64,000 nt of DNA, from NCBI RefSeq assembly GCF_003217495.1, contig NZ_QJSW01000007.1, forward strand, positions 170,123 through 234,122, read 5' to 3'. The DNA is from Paenibacillus barcinonensis. GTDB lineage: Bacteria > Bacillota > Bacilli > Paenibacillales > Paenibacillaceae. Below the pieces are notes generated by a model. It was not told the DNA's origin. It did no database searches and saw nothing but the letters and a program-made list of their open reading frames with translations. The position numbers and the translations under genes are program-made. Positions 1 to 9,175 of this stretch are shown here, one piece after another (the first letter of the stretch is position 1; every line of letters begins with the position of its first letter).

Positions 1-702
1 GTTCATGCCTTCGCTGGACAAGCCATACGTATCCTGAATGCCGTTGCCATCTGGATCATCGAAGGTAAAGGCATAGATGACCTTCTCGAACTCCGCCAGT
101 GTCTGCGGAACGGGCAAGCCCAGCTTATCCAGCCAATCCTGCCGATACACCACAGGGGTACGGTAAATGTTCGTAGGATTAATTACGGGAATGCCGTAAT
201 ATTTACCGTCAATCACTCCTGCCTTTTCGTAAGCCGGAGCTTGTTCGTGGATGATACGCATGAGGTTCGGAGCATAATCGTTCAGCGTCTTCACCGGAAT
301 TTCGGCAAGAACCCCTTGCTGCTGGTACTTCAATAGATCCTGCGGTTGCCGGATGCGAAACAGGTCAGGGATGCTGCCTTGAGCCAGCTTCATGTCGAGA
401 AGGGACTCGTATTTATTGTTTTCCATATTCCAGATGTCCACATCCACACCGAATTGTTCTTCGATCTGCTTCAACATCTCGGCATCTTGTGGAACAGGAA
501 GATTCTGATGCATCGTCCAGGAGATATGGGTTATGGATTGTTTCGAAAGAGGGGATAAAGTGCTGCCTTCCTGCGATTCAACCTTGGCGGTGGCTCCGTT
601 CAGCAGATTACATCCGCCAAGAATAACGCCCAGCATCGTCAGCAGTGCTGTAGTGAGGAACGCGCGATAGCGATAATTCACCTTCATCTGCTGTATCTTC
701 AT
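1..702 (-). CDS. Extracellular solute-binding lipoprotein of a sugar-type ABC importer (N-terminal part)
   Basis: The gene runs off the left edge, leaving 234 codons. It starts at an ATG behind a GGAGGGTGGGAGGAAG purine-rich ribosome-binding site. The N-terminus has basic residues, a hydrophobic stretch and the lipobox LGGC followed by NLL, so it should be a lipid-anchored exported protein. Downstream text such as QNLPVPQDAEMLKQIEEQFG and DLFRIRQPQDLLKYQQQG matches the family 1 extracellular solute-binding proteins (SBP_bac_1) that Paenibacillus uses for oligosaccharide uptake. It lies 25 bases behind the transmembrane AraC regulator on the same strand, so the two probably form one unit and the regulator probably controls this importer. 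The substrate cannot be told from what is visible, and the permease genes are not in view. Confidence 0.85.
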   Translation of the reverse strand, partial: MKIQQMKVNYRYRAFLTTALLTMLGVILGGCNLLNGATAKVESQEGSTLSPLSKQSITHISWTMHQNLPVPQDAEMLKQIEEQFGVDVDIWNMENNKYESLLDMKLAQGSIPDLFRIRQPQDLLKYQQQGVLAEIPVKTLNDYAPNLMRIIHEQAPAYEKAGVIDGKYYGIPVINPTNIYRTPVVYRQDWLDKLGLPVPQTLAEFEKVIYAFTFDDPDGNGIQDTYGLSSEGMN

Positions 703-727
703 CTTCCTCCCACCCTCCTTCTCATGC

Positions 728-3067
728 TCATGATCTGGCCTCGGATATCGTTGCCGAAGAGAGACTGCGTACATAATTGCCTGGTGTACAGCCATACATT
801 TCCTTGAATCGTTTAATAAAATAAGCCGTTGTGCCGTATCCGACCGAGCTTGCAACCCGGTCGATCGTCATGTTGTTATTTTCGATCAGATGTTTAGCCT
901 GCTCCATCCGCCGGGATGTTACATAGTCGGTGTAGGTGACACCCATCTCTTCCTTAAAGAGCTTGCTCAAATATTTGGGACTGAGGAATACTTTGGTGCC
1001 AACCGCCTCAAGGGAGAGGTCTTCGGACAGGTTAGCCTCAATATATTGCTTCGCCAGCTCAATGGTCGAGATGGCCCGATCACTGTTGCGATTCTCCGTC
1101 TCCTCCATAAATGTAGTAATGGAGTCGGTCAGCCATCTACGGTACGCCAGAATATCATGCATATTTGTATATTCGTGATACAGGTCAGGATGCCCGAACT
1201 GTAGGGGGTGCTTGTAGCGCACGTTCTTGGCTACATCAGAATAGATAAATACCATATTCGACAAGATGAAGTGGCAATAATCAGCGGGATACTTTCCTTC
1301 CCGCATATGCTCAATCACCTGAACCATGGTGTCTGTCGCTTCACCAAGCTGTCTGCTCTGAAGCTTGTCCCTGAATCTCGCAAGCAGATGTTGGGGAATC
1401 TCTTCCAGACTGTGTTCCCGCTCAAGCAGAGAATCATCTTTGAGAATAGACACCTCGGGCAGGAAATACGCATATTTCATCAGTGTCTGTGCTTCGTTGA
1501 AGCTTAGATGGATATCTCGAATGTCCTTAACCCAGCAGCCTGTAGACAGCTGAATGTCCGGCTGCTGCAGTTGGCGTGTCTCTGCGAGCAGCAGCTGCGA
1601 GAATTTGTCTAATAATGCTTCTGAAGCTACATCGGTACAGAGTATGACCGCAAGCCTTTTGTCAGGAAGTTCTTCCACAATCAGGCGGCTATCTTGCAGC
1701 GAGAGGCATTCCAGTCCATGCATTAATCTGGCAATGGCCTCAGGGGAAGCGAGCGCTCCTTTCGCAACAGACGCTCCTGTATTCATCAGCATACAGCAAT
1801 AGTCAGCGTACAGTCTGGCGATGCCAAGAGCAGCTCGTTCCTCTTTCCAGGGACGTTGTTCCGGGTTACCCTGCAGCAGGTTAAGCACTGCTTTGTGCCG
1901 GACCGCCGGGCTGTTCGCCATCATCGTCTCTTCGAGGTTGTTCACCTTATCCTTGAGATGAAGAAATGCATTGTCGATCAGGCTGAATTCATTCGTTACC
2001 TCGTTCGGGGTGCCAACAGATAGATCCTTGATTCGACCCACCAGACGTTTAATTGGACTGTAGTTAGCCCGGACAAGCACAGCGGATAAGATCAGCCCAA
2101 TACAAAGCGCGGCTAAACAGATCCCGAGAATAAGCTTCTGGATCAATATGGATTGCTCATAGTAGTAGCTGGACGGGGTTGCACTGTAGATGGTCCACCC
2201 GGTTGATGGTAACGTCTGATAAGATACAACATAAGGTGCATCACCAATCTTCTCATCAAAGCTGCCCTTGCCATGCCCTAGCTCAAGAACTTTGCTAAGG
2301 CTTGCTGCGTATATGTCAGCTTGCCCGGAGCTTTGTTGCTGTAACCTGCTGACCGCATGTCCAGCCGCGTTCACGATCACGGTATGCTGGTACCGGGAGG
2401 GCATCATATTTTCAACAATCGTATGGATTGCATCTTCCTTGACATCAATGGCAATGATGACATCACTGGTTTCCCCTGTAGAGCGGAATGGATAGCTGTG
2501 CGCATACGTAAACAAGTCATTGGTACTCTCACTCGTCTGGCTGGAGAAGATGTCCTTTGGAATATGACGCGCTGGCGTCCAGAGACTGTTATGTTTGCTG
2601 GTGCGCATCTCCTGAAGCCAGTCTGCATAATAAACAGACCCTTCACTCCGGTCCGCGTTATAACGCAGCCCATAGAGAGAAGAGAGCATAATATTACGTG
2701 CTGGATAATAGAGATGGATGCCTTGCACGATATCGGTGTTTGCGGCCACCTTGGCTTTAAGCAGCTCTTGCAGGTCTAACACCTGATTTAATCCATTTCG
2801 ATCTGACTGGTCTGCAAAAAGGCGAATATTCGCTGATTTATCAAGAGACAGGTCAACATATAGCTGCTGTACTCGCTTTAGTACCGTTCCTTCAATAGTA
2901 CGTGCTGTATTTTCAAGAATCAGCTGATTCTTATTTCTTAATTCTTCATTGTAGCTGCGTGAGAAATAGATATAGAAAAATGAGCAGATCAGCAGCACAA
3001 TGACGATTACGATTGAACCATAGGAAAGGGCTAGTCCAGCCCATGCGGAGCTCCATTTTTTCATCAT
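728..3067 (-). CDS. Transmembrane AraC-family transcriptional regulator (sensor and HTH in one chain)
   Basis: This is a 779-residue one-component regulator. The chosen start is the ATG of MMKKWSSAWAG, five bases behind GGGAGG; the frame stays open nine codons further upstream but without a ribosome-binding site. Residues about 7-31 and 310-335 are hydrophobic membrane spans and enclose an outside sensor region of Cache-like length. A cytoplasmic part of about 340 residues follows. The C-terminal 100 residues are a two-helix-turn-helix AraC domain (LSPKYLSKLFKEEMGVTYTD and VASSVGYGTTAYFIKRFKEM). Such proteins in Paenibacillus sit beside sugar importers and are thought to sense extracellular glycans, alone or with a binding protein. 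Here the neighbour is the solute-binding lipoprotein. The specific ligand is unknown. Confidence 0.88.
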   Translation of the reverse strand: MMKKWSSAWAGLALSYGSIVIVIVLLICSFFYIYFSRSYNEELRNKNQLILENTARTIEGTVLKRVQQLYVDLSLDKSANIRLFADQSDRNGLNQVLDLQELLKAKVAANTDIVQGIHLYYPARNIMLSSLYGLRYNADRSEGSVYYADWLQEMRTSKHNSLWTPARHIPKDIFSSQTSESTNDLFTYAHSYPFRSTGETSDVIIAIDVKEDAIHTIVENMMPSRYQHTVIVNAAGHAVSRLQQQSSGQADIYAASLSKVLELGHGKGSFDEKIGDAPYVVSYQTLPSTGWTIYSATPSSYYYEQSILIQKLILGICLAALCIGLILSAVLVRANYSPIKRLVGRIKDLSVGTPNEVTNEFSLIDNAFLHLKDKVNNLEETMMANSPAVRHKAVLNLLQGNPEQRPWKEERAALGIARLYADYCCMLMNTGASVAKGALASPEAIARLMHGLECLSLQDSRLIVEELPDKRLAVILCTDVASEALLDKFSQLLLAETRQLQQPDIQLSTGCWVKDIRDIHLSFNEAQTLMKYAYFLPEVSILKDDSLLEREHSLEEIPQHLLARFRDKLQSRQLGEATDTMVQVIEHMREGKYPADYCHFILSNMVFIYSDVAKNVRYKHPLQFGHPDLYHEYTNMHDILAYRRWLTDSITTFMEETENRNSDRAISTIELAKQYIEANLSEDLSLEAVGTKVFLSPKYLSKLFKEEMGVTYTDYVTSRRMEQAKHLIENNNMTIDRVASSVGYGTTAYFIKRFKEMYGCTPGNYVRSLSSATISEARS

Positions 3068-3271
3068 GCATTCCTCCCGGCCCAAATTATACACTACTCG
3101 ATTTCAGTAAGGTTCACGATTTATATTAACTTAGTGTAAAATGTTGAGGATTTATGATATTGCGTCGAAATTGATACAATGACGAAATTGTTTTATTGCT
3201 GGTTTTACGGGCTGAATGCTACATTGAGACCGAACCGAGACCAACTATTAAACGATGGGAGTCGACATGAT

Positions 3272-5740
3272 TTGAAAACAAAAGCTAAAAACACAAACGC
3301 AAAAAGATTGTTCACTGCTGCTCTAGGTTTGGTCGTTCTGACAAGTTCCATGGCACCAGGGGCTGCGCTTGCGGCACAGAATAACGATACCGTGGTTTTA
3401 CCGAAACAACCGGCATGGGGGTACTTCGTAGACACGTACAAAAATAACAAACCGAACAATATGACTGTAAACAGCAATCCGGCGATTGGCACGCTATCCA
3501 AGTTCCTCGATCTGTGGACACCCGGAAGTGCGTGGGATAATGGTACGAAACTGAACAGTGCCGTGCTGGACTACAACATTGATTATGTTGCACAGCGTGC
3601 CAAAACACGCTCCAAAGCGGACGAGGATGCCGCCTATTATACAGACCGTACGAATCAATCCTATGGCGCAGTAGAGGGTCTGGGGAAACTGGCTGGCGTA
3701 TATCGCGAGAAGTCAGGCACGTTTACTTCTATTACAAGTATTCCGGCGGATGCAGCAACAACCAAGTATTCGGATAAAAATGATTCGAATAAAGCAGGGG
3801 ATTCCAACTCTGAGCTGGGTAAAATGGTCGATCTGATCGGCAAAGTTCGTGGTGATTATGCCTCAACTCAACAGGCAAAAATGTTCTACCAATATAAGCG
3901 ACCGTTCCGCTGGCAGGGTGAAGCTCTGATCGTGCCGTCGCTGGTTGCTGTGAAGAGCAGCAAGCCGGAAACGGATGGTGGATTCCCGAGCGGTCACACG
4001 AATGCATCCTATCTTGCAGCCATTGCTCTGGCTTACGCTGTACCTGAACGCTATCAGGAGCTTATGACTCGCGCTTCAGAAATGGGTGATGACCGAATCG
4101 TAGCAGGTATGCACTCCCCTCTGGATGTGATGGGTGGCCGTGTGCTGGCTACAGCATTTGCAGCATCCGCACTGAATGATCCAGACAACAAAGAGCTGAA
4201 AGAGCAAGCATATGCTCAGGCGCATGATATTCTTTTGAAAGAGACGGGTACGAGTAAGGATCGCTTCACAGATTATGCTCGCAACAAATCGGAATACACA
4301 CAGCGCTTGACGTATGGCTTCCCGCAGATCGGCTCCACAACTGAGGCCGTGCAAGTGCCTAAAGGTGCGGAAGTGCTGCTGGAGACAAGACAGCCTTACC
4401 TGAACGATCAGCAACGTCGCGCGGTACTGGCAACAACGGGTATTGCATCAGGTTATCCGGTGCTGGATGATCCTGAAGGCTGGGGACGTCTGAACCTGTT
4501 TGCTGCGGCAGATGGATACGGCGCATTTAACACAGATGTCACTGTAGTTATGGATGCGGCTAAAGGTGGATTTAACGCTAAGGATGCTTGGCGTAATGAT
4601 ATCGCTGGTACAGGCAAGCTGACTAAAGAAGGCAGCGGCGCACTGCATCTGCAAGGTAACAATACGTATTCCGGAGGTACTGAAGTTAAGGCAGGTACGC
4701 TGGAAGGTGATTCAGCAAATGCATTCGGTGCTGGTTCGGTTATGAATAATGGCGGTACGGTTGCAGAAAATGTAGAGGGTCAATGGAACATTAAAGGTGA
4801 CTTCACTCAGGCCTCCAGTGGTACGTTGGAGCTGAATGTTAGCACTGCAAGTGACGTGCTGGATGTCAAAGGTGCTGTGAATGCAGACGGTAAGCTGCAA
4901 GTGAATTTTGACAACAACTATGTTCCTGCACAAGGCACAATGACACTGATCAGCTTCGGTGCGAACAAACTGAACGGTAAATTTGCATCGGTGGATGTGA
5001 AAGGTTTGCCAAGCCAATATACAACGGAGGTTGTATATCAGAATGACCGTGTTGCCCTTTCTGTTAAGGATACTACAAATCCAGGTCCAGTAACGACCAA
5101 TCCGTTCAAATCAGATGTTGCCAGCCAGGATCATGTATTAAAAAACGTAAATGCGGCGATTGAAGCAACCCAAAATGAGCAGCTGACAATGAGTGATATT
5201 TCCACACACTGGGCTAACCAAAACATCAACGCTGCATTGAAGCTGCGTGTTATTAACGGATATGAGAACGGTACGTTTAAACCGAATGCATCCGTAACAC
5301 GCGCTGAATTCACAGCGATGATTGCCCGTGCACTTGGTCTGGAGGAGAACAAAGCAGCAAATCGCTTCAAGGATACCAATACAAGCTGGGCTGCTGGATA
5401 CATCGGTACATTGGCAGATAAAGGTGTGATTGGCGGATATGCAGATGGCTCCTTCAAGCCGAATGCAACGATCACACGTGCCGAGATGGTTACCATCATC
5501 TCTCGTGTACTTGATCTGAATACACTTGCAACAGGCAGCAAGATTGATTTCAGAGACGTAAAATCGGACAACTGGGCTGCTCAAGCGATTGAACTGGCTT
5601 CCTCCGCGAAGCTGGTGAATGGATTGACGGATTCCGAGTTTGTACCTAACGGCAAATCTACTCGTGCTGAAGCGGTAACGATCATTATCCGTGCATTGGA
5701 AAGTGACAGCACGATCAAGTCCTTGATTGCAGGACTGTAA
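3272..5740 (+). CDS. Secreted PAP2-type acid phosphatase with three C-terminal SLH domains
   Basis: The start is taken as the TTG in GGGAGTCGACATGATTG, because it follows a ribosome-binding site and leads directly into a signal peptide ending AALAA. The frame is open from an ATG at 3179, but that ATG has no such site. The class A acid phosphatase signature is complete: K-x6-RP (KMFYQYKRP, about residue 203), PSGH (about 239) and DR-x5-H-x3-D (DRIVAGMHSPLD, about 273). Near residues 446-486 a glycine-rich stretch (GNNTYSGGTEVKAGTLEG) looks like the passenger-associated repeat of autotransporters. Three SLH domains at about 640-815 (GYENGTFKPNASVTRAEF and two more) should bind pyruvylated wall polymer. 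It probably releases phosphate from organic phosphomonoesters at the cell surface. The phosphatase call is strong; the substrate is unknown. Confidence 0.9.
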   Translation: MKTKAKNTNAKRLFTAALGLVVLTSSMAPGAALAAQNNDTVVLPKQPAWGYFVDTYKNNKPNNMTVNSNPAIGTLSKFLDLWTPGSAWDNGTKLNSAVLDYNIDYVAQRAKTRSKADEDAAYYTDRTNQSYGAVEGLGKLAGVYREKSGTFTSITSIPADAATTKYSDKNDSNKAGDSNSELGKMVDLIGKVRGDYASTQQAKMFYQYKRPFRWQGEALIVPSLVAVKSSKPETDGGFPSGHTNASYLAAIALAYAVPERYQELMTRASEMGDDRIVAGMHSPLDVMGGRVLATAFAASALNDPDNKELKEQAYAQAHDILLKETGTSKDRFTDYARNKSEYTQRLTYGFPQIGSTTEAVQVPKGAEVLLETRQPYLNDQQRRAVLATTGIASGYPVLDDPEGWGRLNLFAAADGYGAFNTDVTVVMDAAKGGFNAKDAWRNDIAGTGKLTKEGSGALHLQGNNTYSGGTEVKAGTLEGDSANAFGAGSVMNNGGTVAENVEGQWNIKGDFTQASSGTLELNVSTASDVLDVKGAVNADGKLQVNFDNNYVPAQGTMTLISFGANKLNGKFASVDVKGLPSQYTTEVVYQNDRVALSVKDTTNPGPVTTNPFKSDVASQDHVLKNVNAAIEATQNEQLTMSDISTHWANQNINAALKLRVINGYENGTFKPNASVTRAEFTAMIARALGLEENKAANRFKDTNTSWAAGYIGTLADKGVIGGYADGSFKPNATITRAEMVTIISRVLDLNTLATGSKIDFRDVKSDNWAAQAIELASSAKLVNGLTDSEFVPNGKSTRAEAVTIIIRALESDSTIKSLIAGL

Positions 5741-5753
5741 GTGAACAAGAATA

Positions 5754-5792
5754 CCGGGGAAGTTCGTATATACGAGCTGTCTCGGTTTTTTT
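5754..5792 (+). terminator. Rho-independent terminator after the PAP2 phosphatase gene
   Basis: The arms CCGGGGA-AGTTCGT and ACGAGCTGTCTCGG pair with a few G-U wobbles, and a run of seven T follows. It lies 14 bases after the stop codon. Confidence 0.8.
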
Positions 5793-5927
5793 GTTGGAAA
5801 AGTATTCATTCTGTTTGGCGTTGAAGATTACAGCTTGATTAAAATTGGTTATATTACCATTTAAGAGTGTTGGAATAAGAGAATATATAGATTTAGAATT
5901 TTTAACAAAAATAATATAAACATAGTA

Positions 5928-5955
5928 TTGAATTGATGGGAAAAAATAGTATTAT
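5928..5955 (+). promoter_or_regulatory. Predicted sigma-A promoter of the A+T-rich two-gene unit
   Basis: TTGAAT (5928-5933) and TATTAT (5950-5955) are separated by 16 bases in a very A+T-rich stretch, about 36 bases before the first start codon. Confidence 0.5.
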
Positions 5956-5991
5956 GAAAATGTAGATGAAAAATATGAGGAGGTAATAATA

Positions 5992-6534
5992 ATGAAAAAG
6001 ATTGTTTTGTTACTACTTGTTTTTCTATTTATCCTTCCGCTTAATGCCCTTGCGCTGGATAGTGATGTTAGTGAAGTTAAACCAGAGGTTGAAGTTACAG
6101 AAGATTTCACATCGCTTCCTAAAAGTATTATGGTTGAAGGTGATTATGTATGTGTTGATGATAATACAATGTTCAAAGCAGTTAATGGCGAGGTAACGCC
6201 ACTAGCTACTTGTTCTGGAGATGGAGGATATGCTCGTTTAGATCCGGCATTCGGCCCTGGCGGTGCAGTTAGATGGGAAGTAAATCCTCGATTTTCCACA
6301 GTACACTTTTTTACAGGTACATTGGTAATATCAAGATATATAAATGGTCTCCCCACACCATATGATACTGAGACGATATCTTGTACAGGCGCATTAGGAT
6401 CATCGTGTGGTGGTACTGTAAATTTAGGTTTGCCAAATGGCACTTATAGTGTATCTATGCTTGGTTCGGCAAGAGATGCTTCGGGCCTCTTTGGATGGGT
6501 AGTACCACCATGCAGTATAGGATTGAGTATTTGA
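5992..6534 (+). CDS. Small secreted protein of unknown function
   Basis: This 180-residue protein starts with a clear signal peptide (MKKIVLLLLVFLFILPLNAL, then ALA) behind an AGGAGG site. The mature part has five cysteines: one each in YVCVDD and ATCSGDGG, two in ISCTGALGSSCGG, and one near the C-terminus in PPCSIG. The C-terminal half is rich in Gly, Ser and aromatic residues and looks like beta structure. I recognise no family. Codon and base use are clearly more A+T-rich than the flanking genes. The stop codon is one base from the ATG of the next gene, so the two are very probably co-translated. A secreted effector or bacteriocin-like protein with its partner is one possible reading, but nothing here proves it. 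Confidence 0.75.
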   Translation: MKKIVLLLLVFLFILPLNALALDSDVSEVKPEVEVTEDFTSLPKSIMVEGDYVCVDDNTMFKAVNGEVTPLATCSGDGGYARLDPAFGPGGAVRWEVNPRFSTVHFFTGTLVISRYINGLPTPYDTETISCTGALGSSCGGTVNLGLPNGTYSVSMLGSARDASGLFGWVVPPCSIGLSI

Positions 6535-6535
6535 T

Positions 6536-7144
6536 ATGGCATTCTCACGTAACCATAAGAAGTTAAACGTAAGTAACTTTTGCCCTATGGACTTGAACTT
6601 CCTTTTATATATGGAAAATATTTATGAATGCTATAATCAAGAGAAAGAAATATTCCCAGGTAAATCTTTGATTTCAAATCACCGAGAATTATTGGAGTAT
6701 GACAGCTTTAAGGAAAATTTAAACCTATGTTGGGATGCAATTGTTAAGGAGTATGAACAACACCAATTCAAGGACAACCCCTTGGGAAACATCCATTTTA
6801 GAGATGAGTATAACAGCTTGTTGCGAAGGGACTCAGATCCTCATACATTCGAAACAGTATGGAATGCTTTTTCCTTGTGGTGGTGGTCTGAATTCGGTGT
6901 TAAGACCTACATGGAGAGATACTCTGATCTATTTATTCCAGACCTTGCTGAGCAAATATGGGAAGGGCTCTACGACAGGCACATTGAAGTTGATGACGAT
7001 AGTTCACTGTATGTCATGTTATTGTTTAAACAACCTGTTATGATAATTCCTAAAAGTTCAAATAAACTATACTTCTCAAGTATCAATGACTTTGTGCATA
7101 AAAAGGAGGAGATTGTTTGTAACGTGATTGATCTGTTTGCTTAA
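6536..7144 (+). CDS. Unrecognised cytosolic protein coupled to the small secreted protein
   Basis: This 202-residue protein has no signal peptide or membrane span. Its ATG lies one base after the stop codon of the secreted protein, which suggests translational coupling. It is acidic and aromatic-rich, with the motif NAFSLWWWSEFGVKTYMERY near residue 112. Base composition is A+T-rich like its partner, unlike the surrounding genes, which suggests joint acquisition. I recognise no family. Its placement after a secreted protein fits an immunity or chaperone role, but a host-range or regulatory role is equally open. It is followed about 70 bases later by a terminator. Confidence 0.72.
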   Translation: MAFSRNHKKLNVSNFCPMDLNFLLYMENIYECYNQEKEIFPGKSLISNHRELLEYDSFKENLNLCWDAIVKEYEQHQFKDNPLGNIHFRDEYNSLLRRDSDPHTFETVWNAFSLWWWSEFGVKTYMERYSDLFIPDLAEQIWEGLYDRHIEVDDDSSLYVMLLFKQPVMIIPKSSNKLYFSSINDFVHKKEEIVCNVIDLFA

Positions 7145-7212
7145 CCTGAAGATCAACGTTACATATGAGGCGAGTACATAAAATGCCGTCGAAAAAATAA
7201 TATGAATTTCGG

Positions 7213-7253
7213 GCAGTCTGACGAGTGTATAACACATGGTCGGGCTGCTTTTT
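7213..7253 (+). terminator. Rho-independent terminator of the A+T-rich unit
   Basis: The left arm GCAGTCTGACGAGTGT pairs with ACACATGGTCGGGCTGC, with wobbles and one bulge, and is followed by five T. Confidence 0.75.
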
Positions 7254-7359
7254 GATATTCACTGCTCAAAGCTTCAAATTCCTTCTTCGCTGGAGAAGCG
7301 GTTCAGTATAGTGGTATAATTTTCAATACATAATGATGAGATGAAAGAACGGAGGCACA

Positions 7360-8331
7360 ATGATGAACGAAGAGCTGTTGGAGCAACTGGAAGCTTGGCA
7401 TGAAGAGGATGAATACGAGAAGATTGTACATGCGGTGCAGGAGATTCCGGCGGAAGAGAGAGACTATGAGCTGGTGAATCATTTGGGCCGGGCACTGAAC
7501 AATCTGGAACGATATGAGGAAGCCATAGAGCAGTTTCTGACCGTTGCGGACGAGGGTGAGGATGATCCGCTGTGGCAGTACCGAATTGGCCTGGCCTACT
7601 ATTATTTGGAGCAGTATGACAAGGCAGAGCAGGCGTTCGAGCGCTCCGATGAGCTGGAGCCAGGAGATGAAGACACGCTAGAGTTTCTGGAGTGGATTCG
7701 TAATCAGGACGAGCAGGACGAAGCAGAGCACGAGGGCATCGTTGAAGAAGGGGCGCAGGATGACGAGTTGCCGAAAGAGAACGCTGATGAGCCGCGTGCG
7801 ATGATCGCATCGGTACCCGCCGTTTCTTCCGATCCAGCACCTGTATTCGGTGAGTTCTGGAATGACAGTGAGCTGGCATTGGAGCAGTATGTGTCTGAGC
7901 CACCAAGTGACGGCTTGATTGAATCTGTAGAGGAGCAGCTTGTATTCCGTCTGCCAGCCTCTTACATTGAGATGATGAAGGAACATAACGGCGGTATTCC
8001 GTACAACCGCTTTTTCCCTGTGACGAACGAGGCATCTGGAGAAGCTGGGTATATTGAAATCGAAGGTATACTGGGCATTGGCCGCGAGAAGCGCCATTCC
8101 CTGTGTGGTGAAGAGGGTAGCTGGATTGTGATTGAACGAGATCGTTATCCCGAGATTGGGGTGATCATCGCCAAAGCGCCAGCAGAAGCCGGGGTTGTCA
8201 TGCTGGACTACCGTTCCTCTGGCAATGATGGTGAACCAGAAGTGGTCTATGTAGACAAGGCAGAGCGTCACGTGACGCTGCTCGCTCCTAATTTTGAAAC
8301 CTTTATTCAGGGCTTAATGCGTCCAGAGTAG
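7360..8331 (+). CDS. TPR and SUKH (SMI1/KNR4) domain protein
   Basis: The 323-residue protein starts behind CGGAGG; the ATG at 7360 or the adjacent one at 7363 could be used. Residues about 1-115 are tetratricopeptide-like helices (NHLGRALNNLERYEEAIEQF, YRIGLAYYYLEQYDKAEQAF). An acidic linker follows. From about residue 180 there is a SUKH/SMI1-KNR4 domain (EEQLVFRLPASYIEMMKEHN, GGIPYNRFFPVTN). SUKH domains are common in immunity proteins of polymorphic toxin systems, but also occur in housekeeping proteins of Bacillales. No toxin gene is adjacent, and base composition is that of the normal chromosome, so a general protein-interaction role is as likely. It is probably a single-gene transcript. 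Confidence 0.85.
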   Translation: MMNEELLEQLEAWHEEDEYEKIVHAVQEIPAEERDYELVNHLGRALNNLERYEEAIEQFLTVADEGEDDPLWQYRIGLAYYYLEQYDKAEQAFERSDELEPGDEDTLEFLEWIRNQDEQDEAEHEGIVEEGAQDDELPKENADEPRAMIASVPAVSSDPAPVFGEFWNDSELALEQYVSEPPSDGLIESVEEQLVFRLPASYIEMMKEHNGGIPYNRFFPVTNEASGEAGYIEIEGILGIGREKRHSLCGEEGSWIVIERDRYPEIGVIIAKAPAEAGVVMLDYRSSGNDGEPEVVYVDKAERHVTLLAPNFETFIQGLMRPE

Positions 8332-8350
8332 TCGGCAAAATAATTCGTAC

Positions 8351-8394
8351 AACCAAGAAGCCGCAAGGAGTAAATCCTTTGCGGCTTCTTGGTT
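8351..8394 (+). terminator. Strong hairpin after the TPR-SUKH gene
   Basis: The perfect arms AACCAAGAAGCCGCAAAGG-type sequence pair around a short loop 20 bases after the stop codon. There is no long T run, so termination may be only partial. A second small hairpin, AGCCC-GGGCT followed by TTTTAT, lies at about 8482-8499. Confidence 0.5.
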
Positions 8395-8510
8395 GCATAA
8401 TAACATATATGGGATGCATTCGTTAGCGAGCTGCACTCCATGATTGTAAACCTGTATTCGTGGATTCTGCCCGTCCTGAGAAGCCCTGCATGCTGGGCTT
8501 TTATGCCGGT

Positions 8511-9011
8511 TTATGCAGGGTATCCGCCGCCTGGAGGCGGCCATGCGCCATAGAAACGACGAAGCAGTACAATCTCTCCCAGATGATATGAGTTGTGGGA
8601 AGCGATGTTACGCAGTAACCCCCCCTTTGTTTCCCCTGGGAAATGCAGCAATGGATCATTCAGCTGCGCCGTCTCTGCGATCGAGACTGCCAGATCAATG
8701 CCGCTCAGGAAGGCCCGGATATCCTCCTGCCAAGCGGCTTCATCCTGCGGTCCTGTCTCAACAGGCCAGCTCTCGCTCGCACTTGCGGGCATTTGCGGTT
8801 TGCGTCCCTCCACATGTGCCAGCATGAATTGCTGCCAGTAGTGCATATGCTTCACCAGTTGATATATGGTATATGGCATCGCCTCATGTGTACGTCCCGC
8901 AAGCTCTACATCAATATCAGGCAGAGCCTTGGCAATACGAATATGTCCCCTCTCACCGACCAAGGCATTTACAAGGGCTTTTCCAAAACTTTGATTCACA
9001 TCTGACATCAT
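8511..9011 (-). CDS. DinB/YfiT-like metal-dependent four-helix protein
   Basis: This 166-residue protein matches the DinB-like superfamily by its spaced histidines: HMHYWQQFM near residue 55 and HNSYHLGEIVLLRR near 140, which normally bind one divalent metal in a four-helix bundle. Members include bacillithiol-dependent transferases and stress-inducible proteins of unknown reaction. The start follows AGAGGAAGATCA. It stands alone on the minus strand, divergent from the response-regulator operon. The C-terminus ends in an unusual proline/glycine tail (WPPPGGGYPA). The biochemical role is not known. Confidence 0.85.
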   Translation of the reverse strand: MMSDVNQSFGKALVNALVGERGHIRIAKALPDIDVELAGRTHEAMPYTIYQLVKHMHYWQQFMLAHVEGRKPQMPASASESWPVETGPQDEAAWQEDIRAFLSGIDLAVSIAETAQLNDPLLHFPGETKGGLLRNIASHNSYHLGEIVLLRRFYGAWPPPGGGYPA

Positions 9012-9123
9012 TGATCTTCCTCTCTGTAAGAACAGGTCTTTGGCCTGTCGTCATATCTATTATACAATTAAATTGCGATAAATTGAAAAGTGGAAACACA
9101 AACCATATTTCGTAAGGGCCTAT

Positions 9124-9131
9124 GATATAAT
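9124..9131 (+). promoter_or_regulatory. Extended -10 promoter element for the response-regulator operon
   Basis: TGATATAAT gives an extended -10 (TG, one base, then a perfect TATAAT). No good -35 is visible. It is 45 bases ahead of the GTG start at 9176. Confidence 0.5.
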
Positions 9132-9175
9132 AGTGAAAATAAAATCAAGACCTCCGGGTCGGGGAGGAAGCTCCT

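Noticed and set aside
5138..5809. Minus-strand open frame of 223 codons
   Set aside because: Antisense to the SLH domains of the phosphatase gene and runs through its terminator.
7274..8035. Minus-strand open frame of 253 codons
   Set aside because: Antisense to the TPR-SUKH gene; product is Ser/Pro/Arg-rich with no domain.
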